From Eudoraea sp. (GTDB taxonomy: Bacteria; Bacteroidota; Bacteroidia; Flavobacteriales; Flavobacteriaceae): DNA of 7,408 nucleotides. Shown one piece after another: positions 1 through 6,632 of this stretch. The notes under the pieces are model-generated. The model worked only from the letters and a program-made list of their open reading frames with translations. It ran no database searches and was not told where the DNA came from. Position 1 is the first letter of the stretch; each line of letters starts with the position of its first letter. The stretch is from the NCBI GenBank assembly GCA_013042125.1, contig JABDQS010000147.1, forward strand, positions 1 through 7,408, given 5' to 3'. The translations under genes and the position numbers were made by a program.

Positions 1-22
1 AACCAACTGAGCTACAACCACC
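1..22 (-). tRNA. tRNA gene, 5' end only, probably tRNA-His
   Basis: Read on the minus strand from position 22 to 1, the sequence is a tRNA 5' end: a seven-base acceptor strand GTGGTTG, then T8-A9, the D-stem GCTC and the D-loop start AGTTGGTT. Aligned on T8-A9, one additional G precedes position 1. An encoded extra 5' G (G-1) is the hallmark of tRNA-His, and the start closely resembles the E. coli tRNA-His 5' end as I remember it. The anticodon lies beyond the left edge, so the identity is inferred and the extra G could be plain flanking sequence. That this is a tRNA is much safer than which one. A promoter on the same strand lies just upstream. Confidence 0.8.
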
Positions 23-36
23 ATTTGAAGCGAATG

Positions 37-69
37 CAAAGGTAATTTTTTTTGATCAATGCATGCAAA
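37..69 (-). promoter_or_regulatory. Bacteroidota-type promoter for the tRNA gene
   Basis: On the minus strand a TTTG (-33 element, 66-69) is followed after 21 bases by TACCTTTG (-7 element, 37-44). This matches the Bacteroidota primary sigma factor consensus TTTG, N19-21, TAnnTTTG. Transcription would begin around positions 29-31, a few bases before the tRNA 5' end at 22. That geometry suits a short-leader stable RNA transcript. This is the clearest promoter I found in the window. Confidence 0.72.
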
Positions 70-274
70 TAAAACAATCGATATTTTCAATTTATAGATC
101 TCCCCAAAGAAAACATAAAAATGCAGAATGCATGGTTTCCTCTTAGCGAAAGTTAATTTTTGGGTTTAAACGCGTTAAATTATCGATATAACACACAAAA
201 AATGACGTTTCACAACAATTATTAGAATTGGCCTTAGTTCACGGTTATTTTTATTGCCAGATTGATCCCTTGGC
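70..274. other. Divergent intergenic region without a recognised gene
   Basis: This AT-rich stretch separates the tRNA promoter from the sensor kinase start. I found no convincing small coding region or RNA gene, and no exact TTTG / TAnnTTTG pair on the plus strand. Near-matches to the -7 box, such as TAATTTTTG at 154-162 and TATTTTTA at 246-253, lack a correctly spaced -33 element. The kinase promoter presumably lies here but cannot be placed by eye. Confidence 0.5.
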
Positions 275-2365
275 ATGTCTAATATAAAATTCGTCAGATT
301 CCTAAAGTTTTTTGCCACTTTGCGCTATTCTTGCATAGTGGGCATTGCCTTTCTTTTCATGCTACCTGCAAATGCTCAGCATGAGAAGCGTGACGAAATC
401 CAAGGCCTAATTGAAAATCTGCGAAACTCAGAGAATTTCGAGGATACAGATCCCGTACACATCGATCTGTTAAATGATCTGGGAAAAGAACTTCGATTTT
501 ACGCAGTAGACAGTCTGTTAATCCTTTCAAAAGAAGCCTTAAAGCTAAGTCAAAAAGCGGAGTATGAGCTAGGCCAAAGCAAATCTTATTTGGGCATGGG
601 CAATTACTACTCCGATAAAGGAACCCGGGTTGCGGCCATTAATAACTATACCAAGGCACTCATCCTTGCCAAGAATTCAGAAGATTGTGCCCTTACTCTG
701 CGTGTAATGAACAACCTGGCATCTGAATACTCCTATAAAGGCGATTATGCCAAGGCCCTGCATATGTTTTTAGATGGCATTGACCTTGCTGAGGAAAAGA
801 ATGAGTTAGAGATGCTTTCTATTTTAAATGAAAATATTGCCGGTCTATATGCCTCTCAAAATGATTTTGATCAGGCTTTGGAATTCTATGAAAAAGTTAA
901 AAAGCTGAATGACGAGATAGCAGATGAAGTGAATACAGGAAAAACACTGAGCAATATTGCTTCTCTATATGCTGATATGGGAAAATTAGACTACGCCATG
1001 TTCAGTATTAACCGCAGTATCTCCATCCTGGAGGACCACAAGATAATGGATTGGTTGGCCTATGCCTATGAAATAAAAGGTAAGGTCTATTTAAAGCAGC
1101 AAAAATATCAGTGGGCCCTTTACTGGTATCGGCAGGGAGAACTTTTACACGAAGATCTCGAAGACGATAGAGGTAAAATAGATCTTTACAATGGGATGGC
1201 GGAAGCCTATTTTGGCCAGAAAAAAGACAGTCTTTCTCAGAAATATGCCCTGGATGCCTATGATATTTCTAACAGGATCCAATTCCTGGAAGGAACACAA
1301 AAATGTGCCAGGACATTATATAATATCAACAAGAATAAAAAGCAGTTCGAAAAAGCTCTTGCTTTTCATGAAATTTATCAGTCGCTTACAGATACGCTTC
1401 ACAGAAATGAGAATAAAAAAAGTTTAACGCTATTAAAAACGCGTGCAGAGTATGACCAACAGAAAATAGCCTTAATTGAGGAAAACCAAAAGGCGTTGGC
1501 AAAACAACGTGGCCTTATTTATGCCGGTATCATTGTTATGGTCATTTTTGCCATAATAACCTTCTTCATAAAAAGGGCAGAAAATATTCAAAAACGACTA
1601 AACAAAGAATTACAGGCCAAAAAAGAAAAGCTGGAGATTCAGGAAGCAGCTCTTACTGACAGTAATGAAACCAAAACCAAACTCTTTTCCATCATAGGGC
1701 ACGACCTCAGGGGGCCTATTGGAGCCTTGCAAGGATTACTGCAAATGTTTACGGATGGAGAAATGAATAAAACTGAATTCTTTGACTTTATCCCAAAATT
1801 AAAGAATGACATAGACCACATATATTTTACCCTCAACAACCTCCTTACATGGGGTAATTCTCAAATGCACGGATCTAAGATAAAACCAAGTGTGGTAACG
1901 CTGGAATCTTTGGTTGATGAGAACATTAACCTTCTTTCAGAAGTAGCAGATTCTAAATCGATAAAGATTATTAGCGAATTAACCGGGAACACCCTGGTTT
2001 GGTCAGATAGCAATCAAATTGATATTGTGGTACGGAACCTGATCAGCAATGCGCTGAAGTTTACGCCAAATAACGGTATGATCACCATAAAAGCTCTTGA
2101 GAAGGACGATCTATGGGAAGTATCTGTGCGCGATACAGGAGTTGGTATGGACAAGATGACTGTAGAAAAACTTTTTAAGAAAAATGCCAATATAACTACC
2201 TACGGTACCAACAACGAAAAAGGTACCGGCCTCGGATTATCACTTTGTAAAGAAATGATTGAGAAAAATGGCGGAAGTATCTGGGTAGAAAGTACCTTAC
2301 GAAAAGGAAGCACATTCTTCTTCACCTTACCTAAGGCTGAAAACAAATATAGTCAGGCCAGTTAA
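275..2365 (+). CDS. TPR-containing membrane sensor histidine kinase
   Basis: The 696-residue protein is a two-component sensor kinase that should sense outside the cytoplasm and autophosphorylate inside. Residues 1-34 form a signal peptide with a likely cleavage at ANA|Q. Residues about 60-375 are tandem TPR helices, roughly eight units with a period of 39-41 residues. One transmembrane helix spans about 414-432, followed by a coiled coil to about 470. The dimerisation/phosphoacceptor motif GHDLRGP carries His476. The ATPase domain has an N box (N588, N592), a G1 box DTGVGMD (620-626) and a G2 box GTGLGL (650-655). All catalytic motifs look intact. There is no receiver or DNA-binding domain and no response regulator gene in the window, so its partner is unknown. 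ATG 275 is the first start after an in-frame TGA at 263-265. The stop overlaps the stop of bshB1. TPR-kinases of this layout are common in Bacteroidota; the signal is not predictable from sequence. Confidence 0.95.
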   Translation: MSNIKFVRFLKFFATLRYSCIVGIAFLFMLPANAQHEKRDEIQGLIENLRNSENFEDTDPVHIDLLNDLGKELRFYAVDSLLILSKEALKLSQKAEYELGQSKSYLGMGNYYSDKGTRVAAINNYTKALILAKNSEDCALTLRVMNNLASEYSYKGDYAKALHMFLDGIDLAEEKNELEMLSILNENIAGLYASQNDFDQALEFYEKVKKLNDEIADEVNTGKTLSNIASLYADMGKLDYAMFSINRSISILEDHKIMDWLAYAYEIKGKVYLKQQKYQWALYWYRQGELLHEDLEDDRGKIDLYNGMAEAYFGQKKDSLSQKYALDAYDISNRIQFLEGTQKCARTLYNINKNKKQFEKALAFHEIYQSLTDTLHRNENKKSLTLLKTRAEYDQQKIALIEENQKALAKQRGLIYAGIIVMVIFAIITFFIKRAENIQKRLNKELQAKKEKLEIQEAALTDSNETKTKLFSIIGHDLRGPIGALQGLLQMFTDGEMNKTEFFDFIPKLKNDIDHIYFTLNNLLTWGNSQMHGSKIKPSVVTLESLVDENINLLSEVADSKSIKIISELTGNTLVWSDSNQIDIVVRNLISNALKFTPNNGMITIKALEKDDLWEVSVRDTGVGMDKMTVEKLFKKNANITTYGTNNEKGTGLGLSLCKEMIEKNGGSIWVESTLRKGSTFFFTLPKAENKYSQAS

Positions 2366-3084
2366 AATATATCACCAAGGCTTTTTACGCCAATAAATCG
2401 CTCCACCGTAAATCCCTCTCCATATTCCACGCCTATCATACGGCCAAGGTCCCTTGCTCTGTAAGTTACACTATCTGTAAAGTTCTTACTGCTAATTGGT
2501 GTGCTTGGCTCTTTGCTTTTTGGATCATAAAATTGAGATGCATACGCATTGATGGCTTCCATTTTCTTATCAATTACATCTGTAATATCTACAACAAAAT
2601 CAGGTGTTAAATTCTTCCATTGAATGTAATGATACACCTGCTTGGGGCGCCATGCCTCCTGCCATAGATCATCTCCTTCAGCCTTTGTGTCAATTTTCAT
2701 CAATCCACTTAAGAAACAGGCATTACTAACCAACTGGCTTCCTCTGGCGTGATCTATATGTCTGTCCTCAATAGCATTGCAAAGAACAATATCTGGTCTG
2801 TACATTCTGATCTTTCGTATAAGAGCCAATTGATGTTGTTGGTCATTCACAAAAAACCCATCTGCAAATTCCATATTTTCCCGAACACTAACTCCCAGGA
2901 TCTCAGCAGATACCCTCGCTTCCTTATCCCTGATCTCAGCACTACCTCTGGTTCCCAATTCTCCCCTGGTCAGATCAATGATCCCAACTTTTTTCCCGAG
3001 GGAGATCTCTTTTGCAATGGTACCTGCTGCGCCCAGCTCAGCATCATCCGGATGAGCACCAAATACTAAAATATCTAATTTCAT
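2362..3084 (-). CDS. bshB1: Bacillithiol biosynthesis deacetylase BshB1
   Basis: This 240-residue protein belongs to the LmbE/PIG-L zinc-dependent N-deacetylase family and matches the usual BshB1 length. In bacillithiol synthesis BshB1 removes the acetyl group from GlcNAc-malate to give GlcN-malate, to which BshC then adds cysteine. The N-terminal motif AHPDDAE supplies the zinc ligands His11 and Asp14 and the catalytic-base candidate Asp13. The later motif DRHIDH supplies the third ligand, most likely His112. The segment GELGTRGS at 41-48 is also typical of the family. There is no signal peptide, so it is cytoplasmic. The gene starts 25 bases after the stop of the trans-sulfuration gene, so the two are probably co-transcribed. 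Its stop codon shares TTAA with the convergent kinase gene. No bshA or bshC is visible here. A related amidase such as mycothiol conjugate amidase is possible, but length and motifs favour BshB1. Confidence 0.9.
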   Translation of the reverse strand: MKLDILVFGAHPDDAELGAAGTIAKEISLGKKVGIIDLTRGELGTRGSAEIRDKEARVSAEILGVSVRENMEFADGFFVNDQQHQLALIRKIRMYRPDIVLCNAIEDRHIDHARGSQLVSNACFLSGLMKIDTKAEGDDLWQEAWRPKQVYHYIQWKNLTPDFVVDITDVIDKKMEAINAYASQFYDPKSKEPSTPISSKNFTDSVTYRARDLGRMIGVEYGEGFTVERFIGVKSLGDIF

Positions 3085-3109
3085 AAATTCTTTGAATTTT
3101 GACTTATTC

Positions 3110-4285
3110 TTATGGCTGAGATGCCATCTGTAGTTTTTTTACCGCCGCCAGTGCTTGTTCAATATCTTCAATAAGATCAGCAGTTTCCTCAATCCCGACT
3201 GAAAAACGAATCAACCCGTCTTTGATTCCTTGTCTGGCCCTTTCTTCGGCCGACAATAGTGCATGCGAGGTTTGAGTGGGTGAGAGTACCGTACTCTCCA
3301 CTCCTGCCAAACTCATGGACGATTTAATTAATTTCAGGGATCCTTGAAAAAGTGAAGCATCCAACTCTTCGTTTAATTCAAAAGACATCATCCCTCCAAA
3401 ACCATGCATTTGCGATCTTGCCAGTGCATGATCCGGATGTGAAGGTAGGCCGGGATAATATACATGAGCAATGTCTGTATGCTTATCCAGAAATTCTGCC
3501 ATCTTTTGTGCATTCTCATTTTGAGCCTTAACCCGTATTCCCATGGTCTTTAGACTGCGCTCTAACAACCACACCGTATAATCGCTTAGACTACCTCCTA
3601 AATTCTTGGCAAGGTTAAAAATGTGTTCCATATGTTCCGAAGAGCATGCCACGGCCCCGGCAAGTATATCCGAATGTCCCCCCATATATTTGGTAGCACT
3701 GTGGATCACCACATCGATCCCTAGATCTATCGGATTTTGATTTACGGGACTGGCAAATGTATTATCTATCATTGAAATGATCCCATGGCGTTTTGCGATA
3801 CCGGCAAAGGCTTTGATATCTGTAATGGTCAATAAAGGGTTTGAGGGGGTTTCAATATAGACCACGCGCGTAGTAGGTCTAATTGCCTTTTCGAATGCTT
3901 CGGGCTGTGAACCGTCTACAAAAGAGTATTCTATCCCAAACTTTTCGAACTGTTCCGTAATAAGGTGGTATGTCCCACCATAAAGCATTTGTTGTAAAAT
4001 TATATGATCTCCTGCCTGCAAAAATGCAAGTATAGAAGTACTAACAGCTGCCATTCCACTCCCAAAGATCATGGCTGTTTCAGCATGCTCCAAAGCTGCT
4101 ATTTTTTGGGAAAGTGCCATTTGATTTGGTGTATTGAAATAGCGTGGATACCTCTTTATATCTACCCCTTCAAAAGCATAGGAAGTACTCATATACAAAG
4201 GAGAAATTGCCCCTTTACACGTTTTATCTTCCAGTTCGCCAACGTGTGTACAAATGGTGTTGATCCCTTTTTTTGTTGAACTCAT
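3110..4285 (-). CDS. PLP-dependent trans-sulfuration enzyme (cystathionine gamma-synthase/lyase type)
   Basis: The 391-residue protein is a full-length Cys/Met-metabolism PLP enzyme, fold type I. The cofactor lysine is Lys199 in SATKYMGGHSD. Asp174 (IDNTF) should bind the pyridine nitrogen, Tyr102 (LYGGTY) stacks over the ring, and Arg360 (LIRFSVGIE) should bind the substrate carboxylate. The phosphate-binding motif from the neighbouring subunit reads YPRYFNTPN at 46-54, with Arg48, rather than the usual YSRxxNPT. A glycine (Gly104) sits where methionine gamma-lyases have their active-site cysteine (YGC), which argues against that activity and for cystathionine gamma-synthase or gamma-lyase; sequence alone does not separate these. 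The start is supported by an in-frame TAA three codons upstream. It lies 38 bases after the MATE gene and 25 bases before bshB1. Supplying or redirecting cysteine for bacillithiol is a reasonable inference. Confidence 0.9.
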   Translation of the reverse strand: MSSTKKGINTICTHVGELEDKTCKGAISPLYMSTSYAFEGVDIKRYPRYFNTPNQMALSQKIAALEHAETAMIFGSGMAAVSTSILAFLQAGDHIILQQMLYGGTYHLITEQFEKFGIEYSFVDGSQPEAFEKAIRPTTRVVYIETPSNPLLTITDIKAFAGIAKRHGIISMIDNTFASPVNQNPIDLGIDVVIHSATKYMGGHSDILAGAVACSSEHMEHIFNLAKNLGGSLSDYTVWLLERSLKTMGIRVKAQNENAQKMAEFLDKHTDIAHVYYPGLPSHPDHALARSQMHGFGGMMSFELNEELDASLFQGSLKLIKSSMSLAGVESTVLSPTQTSHALLSAEERARQGIKDGLIRFSVGIEETADLIEDIEQALAAVKKLQMASQP

Positions 4286-4323
4286 AACAGCTTAATTAAT
4301 GCGCTTAAAGGTACAAAAATAGC

Positions 4324-5733
4324 TCAAACCACTGTTTGCTTCCAGTAGCCTTTTCTAAACCAAATAACAGCCAGAACAGAAAGCAATACTTCTGCCAGGG
4401 TAATGGCTAGAAAAACACCTAAAACCCCCCAATTAAGGTAAAGAGATACCAGATACGCAAACGGAAGTTGAATGAGCCAGAAGGCAATAAAATTGATCTT
4501 GGTTGGGGTCCGAGTATCTCCTGCACCATTGAAAGCCTGTGTTACTACCATTCCATAGGCGTAAAAGACGTAACCGGCTGCCACTACCTGCAAGCAAAGT
4601 GCGCCATTCTCTATTACCGTTGGGACGTCTGTAAAAAGTCTGACAATGCCCTCTGCAAATACAAGATAGACCAGGGAAATGCAAAACATAAAGATAGCAT
4701 TGTATTTCCCCGTGATCCACACAGATTTTTCTGCTCTATCCGGTTTTTTCGCGCCAAGATTTTGCCCTACCAGGGTTGCAGCAGCATTGCTCATTCCCCA
4801 GGCCGGCATAAAAGTGAACATCATAACCCTGATAGCAATTGTATAACCCGCCAGCGCCTCACTACCAAACTCGGCCATAAGCCTCATTAAGAATACCCAA
4901 CTAGAAGTACCGATCAGGAACTGTGCAATTCCTCCCATGGAAACCCTGATCAAATTCAGCATGATCTTTAGCCTTAGGACCAGATTTGAAGTATAAAGTC
5001 GTATTCTACTTCCACCCCGGAACAAAATATACAATTGGAAGATCACCGCGCTTCCCCTGCCTATATTAGTAGCAATAGCCGCCCCCATAACCCCAAATTC
5101 CGGAACAGGACCCCATCCGAAAATAAATATAGGATCCAGAATGATATTTAGTCCGTTAGAAAGGATAAGCGTCCACATGGCAATGGAAGCATCTCCGGCG
5201 CCGCGAAAAATGGCATTGATGAGAAACAACAGCACTATGGTGATATTGCCACCTATGAGTAACTTGGTATATCCATAGCCTTCGGCGATCAGATCAGATG
5301 AGCCACCCATAAGGGAAAGGATCTCCTTAGAATAAACTAATCCAATAACACCTATTATTACAGCAACCATAATGCCCAGGAAAATGGCCTGCGCCGCTGC
5401 CTGTGAGGCGCCTTTTTCATCCTTCTCCCCTATTCGTCTGGCCACAACAGCAGTTGCTGCCATACTCAATCCTATGGCAATGGCATAGACCAGGGTAACA
5501 ACAGATTCCGTAAGGCCTATGGTAGCTACAGCATTCACACTGACCTGAGAAACATACGCTATATCTACAATTGCGAAGATAGACTCCATCATCATCTCCA
5601 GGATCATGGGGATGGAAAGCATAAAAATGGCCTTCCGAATACTTCCGGAGGTAAATTCAGTTTCTTTTCCCTTTACCGCTATTAGAAAATACTGGTAAAG
5701 ATTTTTTAGTGTTATTTTTTGTTGAAACGACAT
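4324..5733 (-). CDS. MATE-family multidrug/cation antiporter
   Basis: The 469-residue hydrophobic protein has about 12 predicted membrane helices in two similar halves, the normal size and layout of a MATE exporter driven by Na+ or H+. The halves show matching motifs: RGAGD (177-181) and NGAGD (402-406) end equivalent helices, and VVARRIG (96-102) pairs with LVGQNLG (321-327). The core begins near residue 28 with TSGSIRKAIFMLSIPMI. The preceding 27 residues form a somewhat long cytoplasmic N-terminus. An in-frame TAA two codons upstream makes this the first possible ATG. The substrate is not predictable. The gene heads the tightly spaced group with the trans-sulfuration enzyme and bshB1, and a 238-base gap precedes it, so the group's promoter probably lies there. 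Export of a thiol or sulfur compound is possible but unsupported beyond position. Confidence 0.93.
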   Translation of the reverse strand: MSFQQKITLKNLYQYFLIAVKGKETEFTSGSIRKAIFMLSIPMILEMMMESIFAIVDIAYVSQVSVNAVATIGLTESVVTLVYAIAIGLSMAATAVVARRIGEKDEKGASQAAAQAIFLGIMVAVIIGVIGLVYSKEILSLMGGSSDLIAEGYGYTKLLIGGNITIVLLFLINAIFRGAGDASIAMWTLILSNGLNIILDPIFIFGWGPVPEFGVMGAAIATNIGRGSAVIFQLYILFRGGSRIRLYTSNLVLRLKIMLNLIRVSMGGIAQFLIGTSSWVFLMRLMAEFGSEALAGYTIAIRVMMFTFMPAWGMSNAAATLVGQNLGAKKPDRAEKSVWITGKYNAIFMFCISLVYLVFAEGIVRLFTDVPTVIENGALCLQVVAAGYVFYAYGMVVTQAFNGAGDTRTPTKINFIAFWLIQLPFAYLVSLYLNWGVLGVFLAITLAEVLLSVLAVIWFRKGYWKQTVV

Positions 5734-5971
5734 GATTTAGAAATTGTGTAGAATGAAGAAAAGTTGACTACAATGTTGGACAGATGGTTAAAAGCAACTA
5801 CCAGCTGTTTTCGAAAAGACAACGATGACTAACAAATTTCTATACCTTCATAAGGCACTAAAGATGCATAAATTTTTTGAGGTAGAAAAGAAATAAGGAA
5901 GATATACAGGTCACATATCCACCTAAAATACTATAAACCAGCTTATTGACAGTTATGTTTATTAAAAAACA
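5734..5971. other. Intergenic gap upstream of the MATE gene
   Basis: These 238 bases separate the small membrane-anchored protein gene from the MATE gene, both on the minus strand. I found no coding region and no RNA gene. The promoter of the MATE group is expected here, but no exact TTTG / TAnnTTTG pair is visible on the minus strand. The only structure next to the upstream stop is a weak 5-bp inverted repeat at 5956-5971 (TGTTT/AAACA), too feeble to call a terminator. Confidence 0.45.
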
Positions 5972-6526
5972 TCAGTCTAATTTAACGGGGCCATCAGAAA
6001 TATTGCTGATCATCCACCGTTCATTTTGAATGGATTTATACACTATCTCAAATTGCAGACCATCTTGTTCCAGTTCATTTAAACCGGCAGTAAACATTTC
6101 ATAGTCCTTTTGTGATTCTTTGATCTTTAAGAGGGTGTAAGAAGAATTAGCCGGTATGGCTATCCCTTTTCCTATGGTGGAACTGGAAAAATATTGGATA
6201 CTATCCAAAGAGGGCTTTATAGAGACCAAATAAGGCAAAATCTCATTTTTATAGTCTGCCAGATCATTTCTCTTGCCATCTTGTATCATAGTTACTGATT
6301 CTAAAATGGCCGGTCCTACGCCATGATTCAATAGACTGATTGTAAAACTATTTTCAGCTGCATTATTTGAAGTGGAAACCTGCAGATAAGGCAGTATAGA
6401 CAGGTAGTTCTGCTTACTCATCAAATTAGTCTGGTAAACAAATATGATCAGGGTAATAAAGCTAATACTCATAGCCGATATCCCAAGAATTTTTTCAGTA
6501 TTCCAATTTAGTTTGAATTTGCCCAT
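5972..6526 (-). CDS. Small membrane-anchored protein of unknown function
   Basis: I do not recognise a named family for this 184-residue protein. A short, basic N-terminus is followed by one hydrophobic helix at about residues 13-31. With KRNT-type charges before the helix, the rest should lie outside the cytoplasmic membrane, although the opposite orientation cannot be excluded. The remainder looks like a beta-rich domain of about 140 residues, with the segment SILPYLQV at 43-50, the loop LNHGVGPA at 66-73 and a C-terminal FEIVYKS...ERW stretch at 159-171. Comparable one-helix proteins with an 'N-x-G-V-G-P-A' loop occur, as I recall, in other Flavobacteria as hypothetical proteins. There is no lipobox and no catalytic motif. 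The start is supported by an in-frame TAA three codons upstream. It follows ccsA after 106 bases that include an AT-rich repeat cluster. Protein-like composition and a sensible membrane helix support a real gene. Confidence 0.85.
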   Translation of the reverse strand: MGKFKLNWNTEKILGISAMSISFITLIIFVYQTNLMSKQNYLSILPYLQVSTSNNAAENSFTISLLNHGVGPAILESVTMIQDGKRNDLADYKNEILPYLVSIKPSLDSIQYFSSSTIGKGIAIPANSSYTLLKIKESQKDYEMFTAGLNELEQDGLQFEIVYKSIQNERWMISNISDGPVKLD

Positions 6527-6538
6527 GCCCGATTACTA

Positions 6539-6562
6539 TTAATATTTCTTTAAAAATATTAA
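6539..6562. repeat. AT-only inverted repeat upstream of the small membrane protein gene
   Basis: TTAATATTT at 6539-6547 is exactly mirrored by AAATATTAA at 6554-6562 around a six-base loop. It lies 12 bases before the start codon at 6526 on the minus strand. It could be a regulator binding site or a leader hairpin, or chance in AT-rich DNA. It has no GC pairs, so it would be a poor terminator. Confidence 0.45.
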
Positions 6563-6608
6563 AATCAGCTGAAGTTCAAAAACTCGGAAATTCTTGAAAA
6601 TATTAAAA
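6553..6608. repeat. 12-bp direct repeat pair AAAATATTAAAA
   Basis: The twelve bases AAAATATTAAAA occur at 6553-6564 and again at 6597-6608, 44 bases apart from start to start. The first copy contains the right arm of the inverted repeat, so the 9-mer AAATATTAA occurs three times in 68 bases. The low complexity means this may be coincidental. Confidence 0.4.
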
Positions 6609-6632
6609 CTATAGTACAATTATGGTTGGAAA

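Noticed and set aside
165..179. TTTAA/TTAAA inverted repeat around ACGCG upstream of the kinase gene
   Set aside because: The five A-T pairs are not distinguishable from chance in this composition.
4314..4321. TATTTTTG on the minus strand, an exact TAnnTTTG -7 box just upstream of the trans-sulfuration gene
   Set aside because: There is no TTTG 19-21 bases upstream (rc of about 4341-4346). In AT-rich DNA a lone -7 box is weak evidence, so I did not call a promoter.
4433..4720. A 95-codon open frame on the minus strand, in another frame of the MATE gene
   Set aside because: It overlaps the MATE gene entirely and its translation has no recognisable domain or membrane pattern.
4468..4890. A 140-codon open frame on the plus strand inside the MATE gene
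   Set aside because: It lies opposite a clear MATE coding frame, its translation is rich in Cys, His and basic residues with no domain, and it has no promoter or separate support. It is a shadow frame.
5956..5971. TGTTT/AAACA inverted repeat just after the stop of the small membrane protein gene, as a terminator
   Set aside because: The stem has only five pairs with one G-C pair, and no T tract follows on the transcribed strand. It is too weak to call.
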